From NCBI GenBank assembly GCA_035541475.1, contig DATKND010000101.1, positions 26,427-90,426 of the forward strand: a stretch of DNA of 64,000 nucleotides, read 5' to 3'. Positions 55,807 through 64,000 of the stretch are shown piece by piece. Each line of letters opens with the position of its first letter. Position 1 is the stretch's first letter. Source of the DNA: DASUFZ01 sp035541475. Its GTDB lineage: Bacteria; Myxococcota_A; UBA9160; SMWR01. A program made the position numbers and the translations under genes. The notes beneath the pieces are model-generated. The model was not told the DNA's origin. It saw only the letters and a program-made list of their open reading frames with translations, and searched no databases.

Positions 55807-56631
55807 TCAGAACTTCTCCTTGATGTACTTGAAGGGGTAGTTCGGGTCCTCGTAGGAGCCGCGCTTCTGCCGCTTCGGCAGCTTCACCTTCTCGCGCTCA
55901 GTCTCCTCGTACGGAATCCGGCTCAGCAGGTGCGTGATGATGTTGAGGCGCGCGCGCTTCTTGTCGTCGGAGTTCGCCACGTACCAGGGCGCGAAGCCGG
56001 TGTCGCTGGCCGCGAACATCTCGTCGCGCGCTTTCGAGTAGTCGTACCAGCGGCTGTAGGATTTCAGATCCATCGGCGAGAGCTTCCAGATCTTGCGCCC
56101 GTCGTCGATGCGCGCCGTGAGCCTGCGCGTCTGCTCGTCGGGGCTGACCTCCAGCCAGTACTTCAAGAGCAGGATCCCGGACTCGACCATCAGCCGTTCG
56201 AACAGCGGGACGACTTGCAGGAACTTGCGGGCGATCTCCTCGCTGCAGAGGCCCATCACGCGCTCGACTCCGGCGCGGTTGTACCAGCTCCGGTCGAAGA
56301 TCACGATCTCGCCCGCGGCCGGCAGGTGGGGGATGTAGCGCTGCCCATACATCTGACTCTTCTCGCGCTCCGTCGGGGCGGGCAGCGCGACGACGCGAAA
56401 GACGCGCGGGCTCACGCGTTCGGTGATCGCCTTGATCGTGCCGCCCTTGCCCGCGCCGTCGCGCCCTTCGAACACGATGCAGATCTTCGCGCCGGTGGCC
56501 TTCACCCACTCCTGGAGCTTGACGAGCTCGACGTGCAGGCGAGCGAGCTCCTTGTCGTAGTCCTTGCGCGACATCTTCTCCGCGGATTTTTCCGTGGACC
56601 GCCGCCCCGCCGCTGTAGCCTTCTTCCTCAT
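55807..56631 (-). CDS. ppk2: Polyphosphate kinase 2
   Basis: A 274-residue PPK2-family kinase. Motifs are the P-loop FEGRDGAGKGGTIK, PTEREKSQMYGQRYIPHLPA, DRSWYNRAGVERVMGL and the lid-region RIDDGRKIWKLSPMDLKSY. The enzyme moves phosphate between polyphosphate and nucleotides, usually making GTP or ATP from polyphosphate; the nucleoside preference cannot be read here. ATG start at 56631. The GH63-like gene follows after 25 bases. Confidence 0.93.
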   Translation of the reverse strand: MRKKATAAGRRSTEKSAEKMSRKDYDKELARLHVELVKLQEWVKATGAKICIVFEGRDGAGKGGTIKAITERVSPRVFRVVALPAPTEREKSQMYGQRYIPHLPAAGEIVIFDRSWYNRAGVERVMGLCSEEIARKFLQVVPLFERLMVESGILLLKYWLEVSPDEQTRRLTARIDDGRKIWKLSPMDLKSYSRWYDYSKARDEMFAASDTGFAPWYVANSDDKKRARLNIITHLLSRIPYEETEREKVKLPKRQKRGSYEDPNYPFKYIKEKF

Positions 56632-56760
56632 GTGTGCCTCCGAAGTCGCGTGAGCATACGCGACGATCCCGCGGATCGCGGATTGCAGGAGCCGTGCCGC
56701 GCTCCAGTGACTGCATCATCGCACGGCGCTTCCCGCGCCGTCGCAACCAGGAGATCCCGC

Positions 56761-58245
56761 ATGCATCGCCGCCTCTTCGCGCCCTGGCTCGCTGTCTGTC
56801 TGTACGCCGCGAGCGCGCTCGCCGGCCCGGCGACGCGCCGCGAGCACGATCTGCTCGGCGACAAGGACGTCCCGGCCGACGCCTACTACGGCGTCCAGAC
56901 CGCGCGCGCGCTGGAGAACTTCCAGATCTCGGGCGTCACGCTCGAGCGTTACCCGGAGCTGATCGAGGCACTGGCGCTGGTCAAGATGGCGGCGGCGCGC
57001 GCCAACACCGACGTCGGCGCGCTCCCGAAGGAGAAGCGCGACGCGATCGACAAAGCCGGCAAGGCGATCCTCGACGGCCGCTACCACGATCAATTCCGCG
57101 TCGACCTCTACCAGGGCGGTGCCGGCACCTCGACCAACATGAACGCGAACGAGGTGATGGCCAACGTCGGGCTCGAGATGATGGGCAAGAAGAAGGGCGA
57201 CTACGCGGCGCTCGACCCGCACGACGACCTCAACATGTCGCAGTCGACGAACGACGCGTATCCGACCGCGCTGAAGGTCGCCTTCCTGCTTCGCAACGAC
57301 TACGTCGTGACCGAGGTGCAGGCGCTTGCCGACGCCTTCCGCGTGCAGGGCGACGCGCAGCTCCGCGTCCTCAAGATCGGCCGCACCGAGATGCAGGACG
57401 CCGTGCCGATGACGGTGGGCCAGGAGATGCACGCCTACGCGGCGTCGCTCGAGGCCGAGGTCGACGCGCTGAAGGCGGCCGAGCAGGGCCTCTACCAAAT
57501 CAATCTCGGCGGCACGGCGATCGGCACGGGGCTGAACGCGCCGAAGGGCTACGCCGAGCGCGCAGCCTTCCATCTGGCCGATCTCACGGGCAAGCCGATC
57601 GTGCTGGCGCCGGACCTGATCGCCGCGACCTGGGATCTCTCGAGCTTCCGCGCCTACTCGAGCGCAATGTCGGGACTCGCGGTCAAGCTCGCGAAGATCG
57701 CGGGCGACATGATCCTGCTCTCGTCGGGCCCGCGCGCGGGGCTCGGCGAGATCGACCTGCCGGCGCTCCAGCCGGGCTCCTCGATCATGCCGGGCAAGGT
57801 CAACCCTGTCATGCCGGAGCTCGTGAACGTCGTGGCCTACCGCGTGATGGCGAACGATCTCGCGGTCACGCTCGCGGCGCAGCACGGGCAGCTCGAGCTC
57901 GACGCCTACGAGCCGCTCGTCGCGATCGCGGTGCTCGATTCGCAGGAGCTGCTCCGCACGACGCTCGCCGCCTTCCGCACGAAGTGCGTCGAGGGCATCG
58001 CGGTCGACCAGGCCGCCTTGGCGCGCAACATCGAGCAGACCGTCGGCATCGTGACCGCACTGAATCCGCTGATCGGATACGAGAAGGCGAGCGAGCTCGC
58101 GGCCGAGGCCTACAAATCCGGCCGCGGCGTGCTCGAGATCATCCGCGAGCGAAAGATCCTCAGCGAGAAGCAGATCCAGGACCTGCTGGATCCGGAGAAG
58201 CTCACGGGTCTCGACCCGAAGCGCTACCAGCAGCGCGGGCGTTAG
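56761..58245 (+). CDS. aspA: Exported aspartate ammonia-lyase
   Basis: A 494-residue member of the aspartase/fumarase superfamily. The N-terminus is a clear signal peptide (MHRRLFAPWLAVCLYAASALA) before the usual aspartase start REHDLLGDKDVPADAYYGVQ. Motifs are GGAGTSTNMNANEV, DDLNMSQSTNDAYPTA, GRTEMQDAVPMT and the catalytic loop GSSIMPGKVNPVMPE. These favour aspartase over fumarase. It releases ammonia and fumarate from aspartate, here apparently in the periplasm. An AGGAG box precedes the ATG. The exported asparaginase follows after 45 bases and would supply its substrate. Confidence 0.88.
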   Translation: MHRRLFAPWLAVCLYAASALAGPATRREHDLLGDKDVPADAYYGVQTARALENFQISGVTLERYPELIEALALVKMAAARANTDVGALPKEKRDAIDKAGKAILDGRYHDQFRVDLYQGGAGTSTNMNANEVMANVGLEMMGKKKGDYAALDPHDDLNMSQSTNDAYPTALKVAFLLRNDYVVTEVQALADAFRVQGDAQLRVLKIGRTEMQDAVPMTVGQEMHAYAASLEAEVDALKAAEQGLYQINLGGTAIGTGLNAPKGYAERAAFHLADLTGKPIVLAPDLIAATWDLSSFRAYSSAMSGLAVKLAKIAGDMILLSSGPRAGLGEIDLPALQPGSSIMPGKVNPVMPELVNVVAYRVMANDLAVTLAAQHGQLELDAYEPLVAIAVLDSQELLRTTLAAFRTKCVEGIAVDQAALARNIEQTVGIVTALNPLIGYEKASELAAEAYKSGRGVLEIIRERKILSEKQIQDLLDPEKLTGLDPKRYQQRGR

Positions 58246-58290
58246 TCCATCATCCGGGACCTGCTCGCCCTGCCTCTCGAAGGAGAACGC

Positions 58291-59355
58291 ATGCGACTCC
58301 GGATCCTGCTCGTCGTCCTCTGCCTGCTGCTCGGCGCCGAGGCGACGCTCGCGCAGACCGCCGCGACCTTGAAGCGCGTCCGCGTGCTCGCGACCGGCGG
58401 CACCATCGCCGGCGCGCAGGCCAGCGCCACCGACTACGGCTACAAGTCGGGCGCCTACGACGTGAACACCTTGATCTCGGCGGTGCCGAACCTCGACAAG
58501 CTCGCGAGCATCACCGGCGAGCAGGTCGCCAACATCGGCAGCCAGGACATGAACGACGAGGTCTGGCTGAAGCTCGCGAAGCGCCTCAACGAGGTGTTGA
58601 AGTCGCCGGACGTCGACGCGGCGCTGATCACGCACGGCACCGACACGCTCGAGGAGACCGCCTACTTCCTGAGCCTCGTGACGAAGAGCCCGAAGCCCGT
58701 GGTGATGGTCGGCTCGATGCGGCCCGCGACGGCCACCTCGGCCGACGGCCCGGCCAACATCTACAACGGCGTCGCCGCCGCGGTCGACCCGGGCTACGAC
58801 GCGCGTGGCGTGCTGGTGTCGCTGAACGACGAGATCCACTACGCGCGCAATGTGGTGAAGACCGACACGACGAGCCTCCAGACCTTCGCGAGCCTGAACC
58901 GCGGTCCGGCCGGGCTCGTCCACACGGGCAAGGTCGTGTGGTTCCAGAAGATGGACACGAAGCAGGGACCGTCGTCCGAGTTCTCCGTCGACGGGGTCGC
59001 GAAGCTGCCGCGCGTCGACATCCTCTACGCGCACGCCAACATGAGCGCGGACCTGATCGACGCGGCGGTGAAGAACGGCGCGCAGGGCCTCGTGATCGCC
59101 GGCGTCGGTGACGGGAACATGACGACTCCGGCGCTCGACGCGCTGACGAAGGCGGCGAAGAGCGGCGTCGTCGTGGTGCGCAGCACCCGGCTGCCCATGG
59201 GCATCGTGCTGCGCAACAACGAGGTCGACGACGACAAGCTCGGCTTCGTCGCATCCGGCGAGCTGAACCCGCCGAAGTCGCGGGTGCTGCTCCTGCTCGC
59301 GCTGACGAAGACGAAGGATCCGAAGCGCATCCAGCAGATGTTCTACGAATACTGA
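58291..59355 (+). CDS. ansB: Periplasmic L-asparaginase (type II)
   Basis: A 354-residue asparaginase with a signal peptide cleaved near ATLAQ (about residue 22). Active-site motifs are VLATGGTIAGAQ (Thr nucleophile), ALITHGTDTLEETA (Thr/Asp) and a downstream VGSMRPATATSADGPANI. Type II enzymes act in the periplasm on asparagine, releasing aspartate and ammonia. The ATG follows a GAAGGAG box. Its position directly after an exported aspartase is strong context for an extracytoplasmic asparagine-to-fumarate pathway. Confidence 0.94.
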   Translation: MRLRILLVVLCLLLGAEATLAQTAATLKRVRVLATGGTIAGAQASATDYGYKSGAYDVNTLISAVPNLDKLASITGEQVANIGSQDMNDEVWLKLAKRLNEVLKSPDVDAALITHGTDTLEETAYFLSLVTKSPKPVVMVGSMRPATATSADGPANIYNGVAAAVDPGYDARGVLVSLNDEIHYARNVVKTDTTSLQTFASLNRGPAGLVHTGKVVWFQKMDTKQGPSSEFSVDGVAKLPRVDILYAHANMSADLIDAAVKNGAQGLVIAGVGDGNMTTPALDALTKAAKSGVVVVRSTRLPMGIVLRNNEVDDDKLGFVASGELNPPKSRVLLLLALTKTKDPKRIQQMFYEY

Positions 59356-59435
59356 GCGCGCCGGTTCTTCTTCCATCGCCACGCGCGACCTGCTTAGAAT
59401 GCGCCTCGCCGCATCCAGGCGTGGGAGGCGTGTCG

Positions 59436-60863
59436 ATGGCGCGATTCGTTCGAGTCTTCTCGCTGCTCGGAATCCTGCTGCTGCTGTCGTCCCCGCGTGC
59501 GCGTGCCGACGAGAAATCGGAGCTCGAGGCGCTGCGCGACGAGGTGCGCCAGGAGCGCGCCGCGCTCTCCGCGGAGCGCGCGGAGCTCGCAGAGCAGCGC
59601 CGACGCGTCGACGACGCGCTCGCCGAGCTCGAGCACGAGAAGGCGACGCGGCCGCAGCCGACGCCGACGAGCGTCAGCGGTCTCGAGCCCGGACTCGCGG
59701 TCAATCCCGAGTCGCGGGCGAGCTTCGAGCAGGGGCCGCGCCCGTACCTCGATGTCTACGGCTTCGCGCAGCTCGACGGAATCTACGACTTCCAGCGCAT
59801 GGATCCCGACTGGAAGTCGACCCTGCGGCCGTCGAAGATCCCCGTCGACTGCCCGGGAGACAGCGGCTGCGGCAACAACGGCGAGGCGACGCTCAGCGCC
59901 AAGCAGTCGCGCCTCGGCGTGAAGGCCGGTCTGCCGACGCCGCTCGGCGAGCTGTTCGCGAACATCGAGTTCGACCTGTTCGCGACCGGCAGCAATGCGG
60001 GCGAGACCAACTTCCGGCTGCGGCAAGCCTACGGAGAGCTCGGCCCGGTGCTCGCCGGCCAGACCAACAGCGTGTTCATGGACGGCGACGTCTTCCCGAA
60101 CGTGGTCGACTACTGGGGCCCGATCGGGATGGTGTTCTTCCGCAATCCGCAGCTCCGCTACACGCCGCTGAAGAACGAGAATTGGCAGTTTGCGGTGGCG
60201 CTCGAGAATCCGAGCTCCGCGCTCGACGAAGGCAAGATCTCGGAGGTCGCGCCGGAACTGAACGTCAACTCGTGGAATCCCTCTCCCGACTACACGACGC
60301 ATCTGAAGTACACGGGTCCGTGGGGGCACGTTCAGGCGGCGGCCATCTTCCGCGTGCTCGGCTTCCAGACGACCAACGTCCCCGGCAACAACCCGAACGG
60401 CACCGAGTACGGGTGGGGTGTCAACCTCAGCTCGGCGATCAACATGTTCGGCGACGACCAGCTGCTCCTCCAGGTCGTCTACGGCGACGGCATCGCCAGC
60501 TACATGAACGACGGCGGCGTCGACCTCGCGCCGGCGAACAAGAACCTGACCCACGCGGAGGCGCTGCCTCTGCTCGGCTGGCTCGCCTACTACAACCACT
60601 CGTGGAACGAGAAGTGGACGAGCTCGATCGGCTTCAGCGAGAACCGCCAGTGGAACACGAGCGGTCAGGACGACAACGCCTTCGAGACCGGTCAGTACGG
60701 CTCGGTGAACCTGCTCTACCACCCGGTGCCCGAGATGCTGATCGGTCCCGAGTTCCTGTGGGGTCGCCGCGAGAACCACAACAACGACAGCGAGCCCGAC
60801 AACCGCATCCAGCTCTCGGTGAAGTACGACTTCAGCGGCCGGATCTTCGGCGCCGCGCGCTGA
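59436..60863 (+). CDS. DcaP-like trimeric outer-membrane porin
   Basis: A 475-residue outer-membrane protein. A signal peptide (to about residue 24) is followed by a ~55-residue coiled coil (LEALRDEVRQERAALSAERA onward) and a beta-barrel beginning DVYGFAQLDGIYDFQRMDPD with TLRPSKIPVD and ending in the strand YDFSGRIFGAAR. This layout matches the DcaP family, which takes up dicarboxylates and similar acids in Acinetobacter. The location after exported asparaginase and aspartase suggests entry of acidic substrates. ATG 59436 follows GGAGG; a GTG two codons earlier is possible. Confidence 0.75.
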   Translation: MARFVRVFSLLGILLLLSSPRARADEKSELEALRDEVRQERAALSAERAELAEQRRRVDDALAELEHEKATRPQPTPTSVSGLEPGLAVNPESRASFEQGPRPYLDVYGFAQLDGIYDFQRMDPDWKSTLRPSKIPVDCPGDSGCGNNGEATLSAKQSRLGVKAGLPTPLGELFANIEFDLFATGSNAGETNFRLRQAYGELGPVLAGQTNSVFMDGDVFPNVVDYWGPIGMVFFRNPQLRYTPLKNENWQFAVALENPSSALDEGKISEVAPELNVNSWNPSPDYTTHLKYTGPWGHVQAAAIFRVLGFQTTNVPGNNPNGTEYGWGVNLSSAINMFGDDQLLLQVVYGDGIASYMNDGGVDLAPANKNLTHAEALPLLGWLAYYNHSWNEKWTSSIGFSENRQWNTSGQDDNAFETGQYGSVNLLYHPVPEMLIGPEFLWGRRENHNNDSEPDNRIQLSVKYDFSGRIFGAAR

Positions 60864-60884
60864 CGAGCGCGCGCGGCGGCTTGC

Positions 60885-61630
60885 TCAGATCGCCATGATC
60901 CCGCGGCGCGGCGCCTCGCTGCCGTAGCTCCTCGCGGTCAGCGGCACGCCGAGCTCGCGCAGCGCCTCGCGCTGCTTCGGGATCGGCGTCCGCAGCATCG
61001 CCTCCTCGATGCGCGCGAGCTTCTGGAACTCCGGCAGGGCGAGCGCGCGCGCGACGAAGGCCGCCGTGCGCGGCCAGCGCGAGGCGTCGACCTGGAAGCG
61101 AAGGCCGCGTTGCGGAAGAAGCAGGCGAGCGAGACGTCGGCGATCCCCGGATCTCCGAAGAGGAAGCCCTCGACGGGCAGCTCGCCCTCGAGGTAGTCGA
61201 GCACCGACGGGATCTCCACCTCGAGCGTCTGCTTCACCACGGCCTGGTCTGCCGGCTCGTTCCAGACGCGCGGCCGGATCGCGACCTGGTTGAAGAGCCG
61301 CCAGATGAAGACGTCCCCCATGCGCGAGTCCGCGAACTCCTCGAGCCAGCGCGCGCGTGCGCGGTCCCCCACGTCGCGCGGGTAGAAGGGCGGTTCGGGC
61401 CGACGGTCCTCGAGGTACTGGCAGATTACCGACGAGTCCGCGAGCGCGACGCGCTCGTCGATCAGCACCGGAATCCGGCGCAGCGGCGAGAGGCGCGAGA
61501 ACTCGTCGTTGCCGAAGAAGGGCACGATCGGGTCGATCTCGTACTCGATCTGCTTGCGCTCGAGGCACACGAGCACCTTGCGCACGTAGGGCGAGATCGG
61601 GCTGCCGACGATCTGAAGGCGCTTCGTCAC
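60885..61630 (-). pseudogene. Glutathione S-transferase family protein, frameshifted
   Basis: The N-terminal thioredoxin-like half is intact: RLQIVGSPISPYVRKVLVCL, SPLRRIPVLIDERV, ADSSVICQYLED, and the helical half continues to DVSLACFFRNAAF. Then the frame breaks near 61100. The matching continuation (FRFQVDASRWPRTAAFVARA and LALPEFQKLARIEEAMLR) lies in another frame and ends at 60885. Adding one base at about 61100 would restore one ~248-residue protein. If read without correction the product ends at 60938 with an Arg/Ser-rich tail. It is either a recent mutation or a sequencing error. ATG start at 61630. Confidence 0.75.
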
Positions 61631-61654
61631 GAGGACCTCCGCAGTCTCGACTAA

Positions 61655-61984
61655 CTAACGAGCCGGCTTCTCGGTGCGTTGCCCGAACAGTCCCTCGTGC
61701 TTCGCGACCTTCAGGTCGCCCTGCACGCTCACCTGGCAGGCCAGTCGCAGTCCACGATCGGGCCGGTGCGGAAACAGCGAGAGCCGCCGGATCTCCGCGT
61801 CGGTCGGCTCCGAGACGGGCCCCTCGATCCGCACCGCGCAGGTCCCGCACATCGAGTTGCCGCGGCAGTGGAGCGCGCGCGCCGCGCCGGTGTAGAGCGG
61901 GAGCCGCGCGCGCAGCAGCACGACCCGCAGGTTCGCGCCGAGGGGGCACTCGACGGCGCGGCCCGCGAACTCGACGACGGGCAT
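61655..61984 (-). CDS. Plant/adrenodoxin-type [2Fe-2S] ferredoxin
   Basis: A 109-residue ferredoxin. Cluster ligands are in LHCRGNSMCGTCAVRI (Cys-x5-Cys-x2-Cys) with a distal Cys in RLACQVSVQGDL. The Cys-x5-Cys spacing is the adrenodoxin-like variant. It would pass electrons to an oxygenase or other redox enzyme. The ATG at 61984 is the only reasonable start. The gene is followed after 24 bases by the frameshifted glutathione transferase. Its partner is unknown. Confidence 0.85.
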   Translation of the reverse strand: MPVVEFAGRAVECPLGANLRVVLLRARLPLYTGAARALHCRGNSMCGTCAVRIEGPVSEPTDAEIRRLSLFPHRPDRGLRLACQVSVQGDLKVAKHEGLFGQRTEKPAR

Positions 61985-62049
61985 GGGGGCCTCCGCAGAC
62001 TCCGCGCGCGATCGCGAGTTTGACCCGCGCGCGCGGCCGCGTCGAGGCG

Positions 62050-62370
62050 TCAGTCCGGCGCGGCCTCACCGCACTGCCAGCACGAGCCGAAGTGCGGCTC
62101 GTGCCGCTCGCCGCAGCGCGGGCAGATCCAGTGCGGGCCCGACGCCGGGGTGCGCGTCGCGAGCCACTGGCGCGCGAGCAGGCTCGCGCGCGGGAGCTGC
62201 TCGTCGTCGAGGATGCTGACGCGGTACTCCGCGGCGGCGCCGACCGGCACCTCGCCTCGCAGCGCGCACAGGTGCTCTCCCTCGACGATGGCGGGAATCT
62301 CTTCCACCTCGAGCGCGCCGCGCAGCAGCTGCGCGACGGTGCGATCACAGGTGCGGTGGATGCACTTCAC
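62050..62370 (-). CDS. DUF2007-like protein with C-terminal zinc ribbon
   Basis: A 106-residue protein. The N-terminal half (RTVAQLLRGALEVEEIPAIV, then VPVGAAAEYRVSILDDEQL) resembles the DUF2007 putative signal-transducing fold. The C-terminal half has paired cysteines ICPRCGERHEPHFGSCWQCG, a short zinc ribbon. Function is unknown. The GTG start at 62370 overlaps the stop of the upstream hydrolase gene (GTGA), so the two are coupled. Confidence 0.65.
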   Translation of the reverse strand: MKCIHRTCDRTVAQLLRGALEVEEIPAIVEGEHLCALRGEVPVGAAAEYRVSILDDEQLPRASLLARQWLATRTPASGPHWICPRCGERHEPHFGSCWQCGEAAPD

Positions 62371-63041
62371 GCGAGTGTGTCCATCCAGCGCACGATGGTG
62401 TCGGCGAGCTCGTCCTGCACCTCTTCGTCGCTGCGACCGGAGCGCTTCAGCACGTGGAAGGAGTGATCGCCGCCTTCCACGACGTGGAGCGTCGCGCGCG
62501 CGCCGAGCGAGGCGCAGAGCGGCTTCACGAGCTCGAGGTCGGCGAGCGGGTCGCGCGTCCCTTGCAGGAAGAGCATCGGCACGCCGACCTCGCGCAGGTG
62601 CGCGCCGCGTTCCGAGCCCGACTGCCCGGTGGCGTGCAGCGGAAAGCCGAGGAATACGAGGCCGCGTACACCGGCGAGCGGCGACTGCGCGGCGGCGGTC
62701 GACGTCATGCGTCCGCCGAGCGACTTGCCGCCCGCGAAGAGCGGCAGCCCGCCCGCTTGCTTCGCCGCGCAGTGCAGCGCCGCGCGCACGCAGGCAACGA
62801 GTCGCGCGGGCGGATCCGGCCTTCGCATGCCCTGCTCCATGTAGGGAAACTGGTAGCGGAGCGTCGCGACGCCGCGTTCGGCGAGCCGCGCGGCGATCGA
62901 CTCGAGGAACGCGTGGCGCATGCCGGCGCCCGCGCCGTGCGCGAGCGCGAGCGCCGCGTGTGCGGCATCGGGTCGCAGCCAGAGCGCCGACACTTCAGTC
63001 GTGGCGCCAGCGGGCAATCGGAGCTCTACAAGCCGGGTCAC
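62367..63041 (-). CDS. Alpha/beta hydrolase (dienelactone-hydrolase-like small family)
   Basis: A 224-residue alpha/beta hydrolase. The oxyanion segment is LALAHGAGAGMRHAFLESIA, the nucleophile elbow is FAGGKSLGGRMTS (Ser about residue 107), the acid is in FLQGTRDPLADLE, and the His is in EGGDHSFHVLKR. This group is widespread but mostly uncharacterised; the substrate is unknown. GTG start at 63041. It is coupled to the DUF2007-like gene by a GTGA overlap. A family 1 hairpin repeat lies just upstream, after the stop of the preceding gene. Confidence 0.82.
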   Translation of the reverse strand: MTRLVELRLPAGATTEVSALWLRPDAAHAALALAHGAGAGMRHAFLESIAARLAERGVATLRYQFPYMEQGMRRPDPPARLVACVRAALHCAAKQAGGLPLFAGGKSLGGRMTSTAAAQSPLAGVRGLVFLGFPLHATGQSGSERGAHLREVGVPMLFLQGTRDPLADLELVKPLCASLGARATLHVVEGGDHSFHVLKRSGRSDEEVQDELADTIVRWMDTLA

Positions 63042-63043
63042 TC

Positions 63044-63092
63044 CTCTGAACTTCGCTCGCCTGCGGCTCGCTGCGCGCGGCTTCGCCGCTTG
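63044..63092 (-). repeat. Dispersed hairpin repeat, family 1, copy E
   Basis: On the minus strand: CAA, stem GCGGC, loop GAA, stem GCCGC, the constant tail GCGCAGCGAG, then CCGCAGGCGAGCGAAG and TTCAGAG. It begins on the base after the TAG (63095-63093) of the upstream minus-strand gene, exactly as copy D does relative to its gene. Confidence 0.7.
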
Positions 63093-63512
63093 CTAACGCC
63101 CCCCGCCGAGGATGCCGCCGCCCGGCAGGCCACCGCCGCGCAGGCCGCCCGCGCCGGGGAGCGGTCCGCCCGGCACGACGATGCGCGACGCCTCGCGGCG
63201 ACGGATCTCGCGCGCCTCCTCGATCAGGCGGTCCACGGCCTCCTTCATCGCGGCCGGGAACTTGGCCGCCGCCTCTTGCAAGGTCCGGGCGTCGATCGGG
63301 CATTCGACCGGCAGCGGGCCGGCCTGGGACAGCAGGGTCGTCTGGCCGGAGAAGAGGGTCTCGCGGGTCGTGTCTTGCGTCCCGTCCGCCTTCACGGGGA
63401 CGAGCACGCGGATCGTGGCGACGCGGAGATCGGTGTAGACCTCCTCGCGATAGAGGTTCGCGACGTCGACGCGAACCTCCTGGATCTCCTGGACCTGCGG
63501 TTCCTCGCTCAC
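63093..63512 (-). CDS. Hypothetical protein with glycine-rich C-terminus
   Basis: A 139-residue protein I do not recognise. The GTG at 63512 is chosen because a GGAGAGG box lies upstream; longer starts are possible. The body is charged (EEPQVQEIQEVRVDVANLYR, then EEVYTDLRVATIRVLVPVKA) with predicted strands and a helix PAAMKEAVDRLIEEAREIRR. The last ~25 residues are a Gly/Pro-rich tail (GGLRGGGLPGGGILGGGR). No signal peptide is seen. A family 1 hairpin repeat starts right after its stop. Confidence 0.55.
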   Translation of the reverse strand: MSEEPQVQEIQEVRVDVANLYREEVYTDLRVATIRVLVPVKADGTQDTTRETLFSGQTTLLSQAGPLPVECPIDARTLQEAAAKFPAAMKEAVDRLIEEAREIRRREASRIVVPGGPLPGAGGLRGGGLPGGGILGGGR

Positions 63513-63673
63513 GGTCGACCTCTCCCTGCGCATCGCGGCGCGACAGATCGACGAAGCTACCACAGCCCTCCGGACGCCCCTCTCCGCGCTTCGCTACCGT
63601 CCGCCGCGCTCCCGCGGGGTGCCGAGGCGGAGGCTCCCGCGACCGTGAGCCATGAGCGCGTCATCGAGGGGTG

Positions 63674-64000
63674 ATGGATCAAGGGGGGACGAGCGCGCGT
63701 CGGATCCTGATCGTGCGGCTCGGCGCGCTCGGCGACGTCGTGCACGCGCTGGCGCTGCTCGATGCGCTGCGGCGCGCGTGGCCCGATGCGCGGCTCGGCT
63801 GGCTGGTGGAGGAGCGCAACGCGAGCGTGCTCGCGGGTCATCCGCAGCTCGACCGCCTGCTGGTCTTCCCGCGCCGCGAGCTGTCCACGCTCGTGTGGAG
63901 CGGGCGTCTCGTCGCGGCGCTGCGGCTCGCGTTCGGCTTCCTGCGCGAGCTGCGCGCCGAGCGCTTCGATCTGACGCTCGACGCGCAGTGCAACCTGCGA
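63674..64000 (+). CDS. Glycosyltransferase family 9 (heptosyltransferase-like), N-terminal part
   Basis: The gene runs off the right edge; 109 residues are visible. ARRILIVRLGALGDVVHALA, then LLDALRRAWPDARLGWLVEE and FDLTLDAQCNLR, match the N-terminal domain of LPS core heptosyltransferases (WaaC/WaaF type), whose GALGDVVHALP loop is diagnostic. These enzymes add heptose to the inner core of lipopolysaccharide at the inner face of the cytoplasmic membrane. The ATG at 63674 fits; the upstream region is short and convergent-free. Assignment to waaC or another GT9 type needs the missing half. Confidence 0.85.
   Translation, partial: MDQGGTSARRILIVRLGALGDVVHALALLDALRRAWPDARLGWLVEERNASVLAGHPQLDRLLVFPRRELSTLVWSGRLVAALRLAFGFLRELRAERFDLTLDAQCNLR

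Overview
The window is very G+C-rich DNA from a diderm bacterium: there are many lipoproteins, a BamE-like outer-membrane assembly protein, porins, periplasmic enzymes and a heptosyltransferase. The gene content (steroid-type catabolism, Rieske oxygenases, a tandem hybrid histidine kinase, many acyl-CoA enzymes) suits the former Deltaproteobacteria (Myxococcota or Binatota-like lineages), but no rRNA or tRNA is visible and the taxon is an inference. Genes are densely packed, often with 4-base ATGA or GTGA overlaps and frequent GTG starts.

Layout. 1-3 kb: a decayed defence-type margin, with the 3' end of a HerA-like ATPase, the tail of a Fic gene, a chimera of an HsdR N-terminus and a nuclease-like C-terminus, a lipoprotein, and a nucleoside-deoxyribosyltransferase-like protein. 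3-7 kb (minus): an operon of TetR regulator, Rieske oxygenase, Rieske ferredoxin and amidohydrolase. 7-16 kb: parvulin, protein phosphatase, a large hybrid kinase, an SGNH-like protein lacking catalytic residues, sirtuin, TerB-like protein, an interrupted lipoprotein, endonuclease V. 16-20 kb: epoxide-hydrolase-like protein, histidine phosphatase, and a minus-strand SDR / heme membrane protein / ferredoxin-reductase operon. 20-28 kb (plus): thiolase, luciferase-like oxidoreductase, BamE-like lipoprotein, then acyl-CoA dehydrogenase, ChsH2-like, acyl-CoA dehydrogenase, ChsH1-like and Ltp2-like genes. That set matches the mycobacterial igr operon for steroid side-chain degradation. 28-34 kb: a YiiX-like hydrolase, SulP and VIT-like membrane proteins, a Dcu transporter, a LOG-family protein.

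34-56 kb is a carbohydrate region: an SbmA/BacA-like ABC protein divergent from two giant (alpha/alpha)6 glycosidase-type proteins, an MltF-like lytic transglycosylase, then phosphoketolase, glycogen phosphorylase, phosphoglucomutase and transaldolase in series, an outer-membrane protein, a GH63-like glucosidase and a PPK2 kinase. 56.7-61 kb: an exported aspartase, an exported asparaginase and a DcaP-like porin, which together suggest asparagine conversion to fumarate outside the cytoplasm. 61-64 kb: a frameshifted glutathione transferase, a ferredoxin, small proteins, and the start of a heptosyltransferase.

Most unusual are two families of dispersed hairpins at gene 3' ends. One (14687-14750 and 33223-33290) keeps a 24-nt loop identical while both stem arms change and stay paired; one strand of the loop resembles a ribosome-binding site plus start codon and the other an anti-Shine-Dalgarno sequence. 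The other (five copies) has a variable but always self-complementary stem followed by the constant tail GCGCAGCGAG, and in two copies begins at the base after a stop codon.
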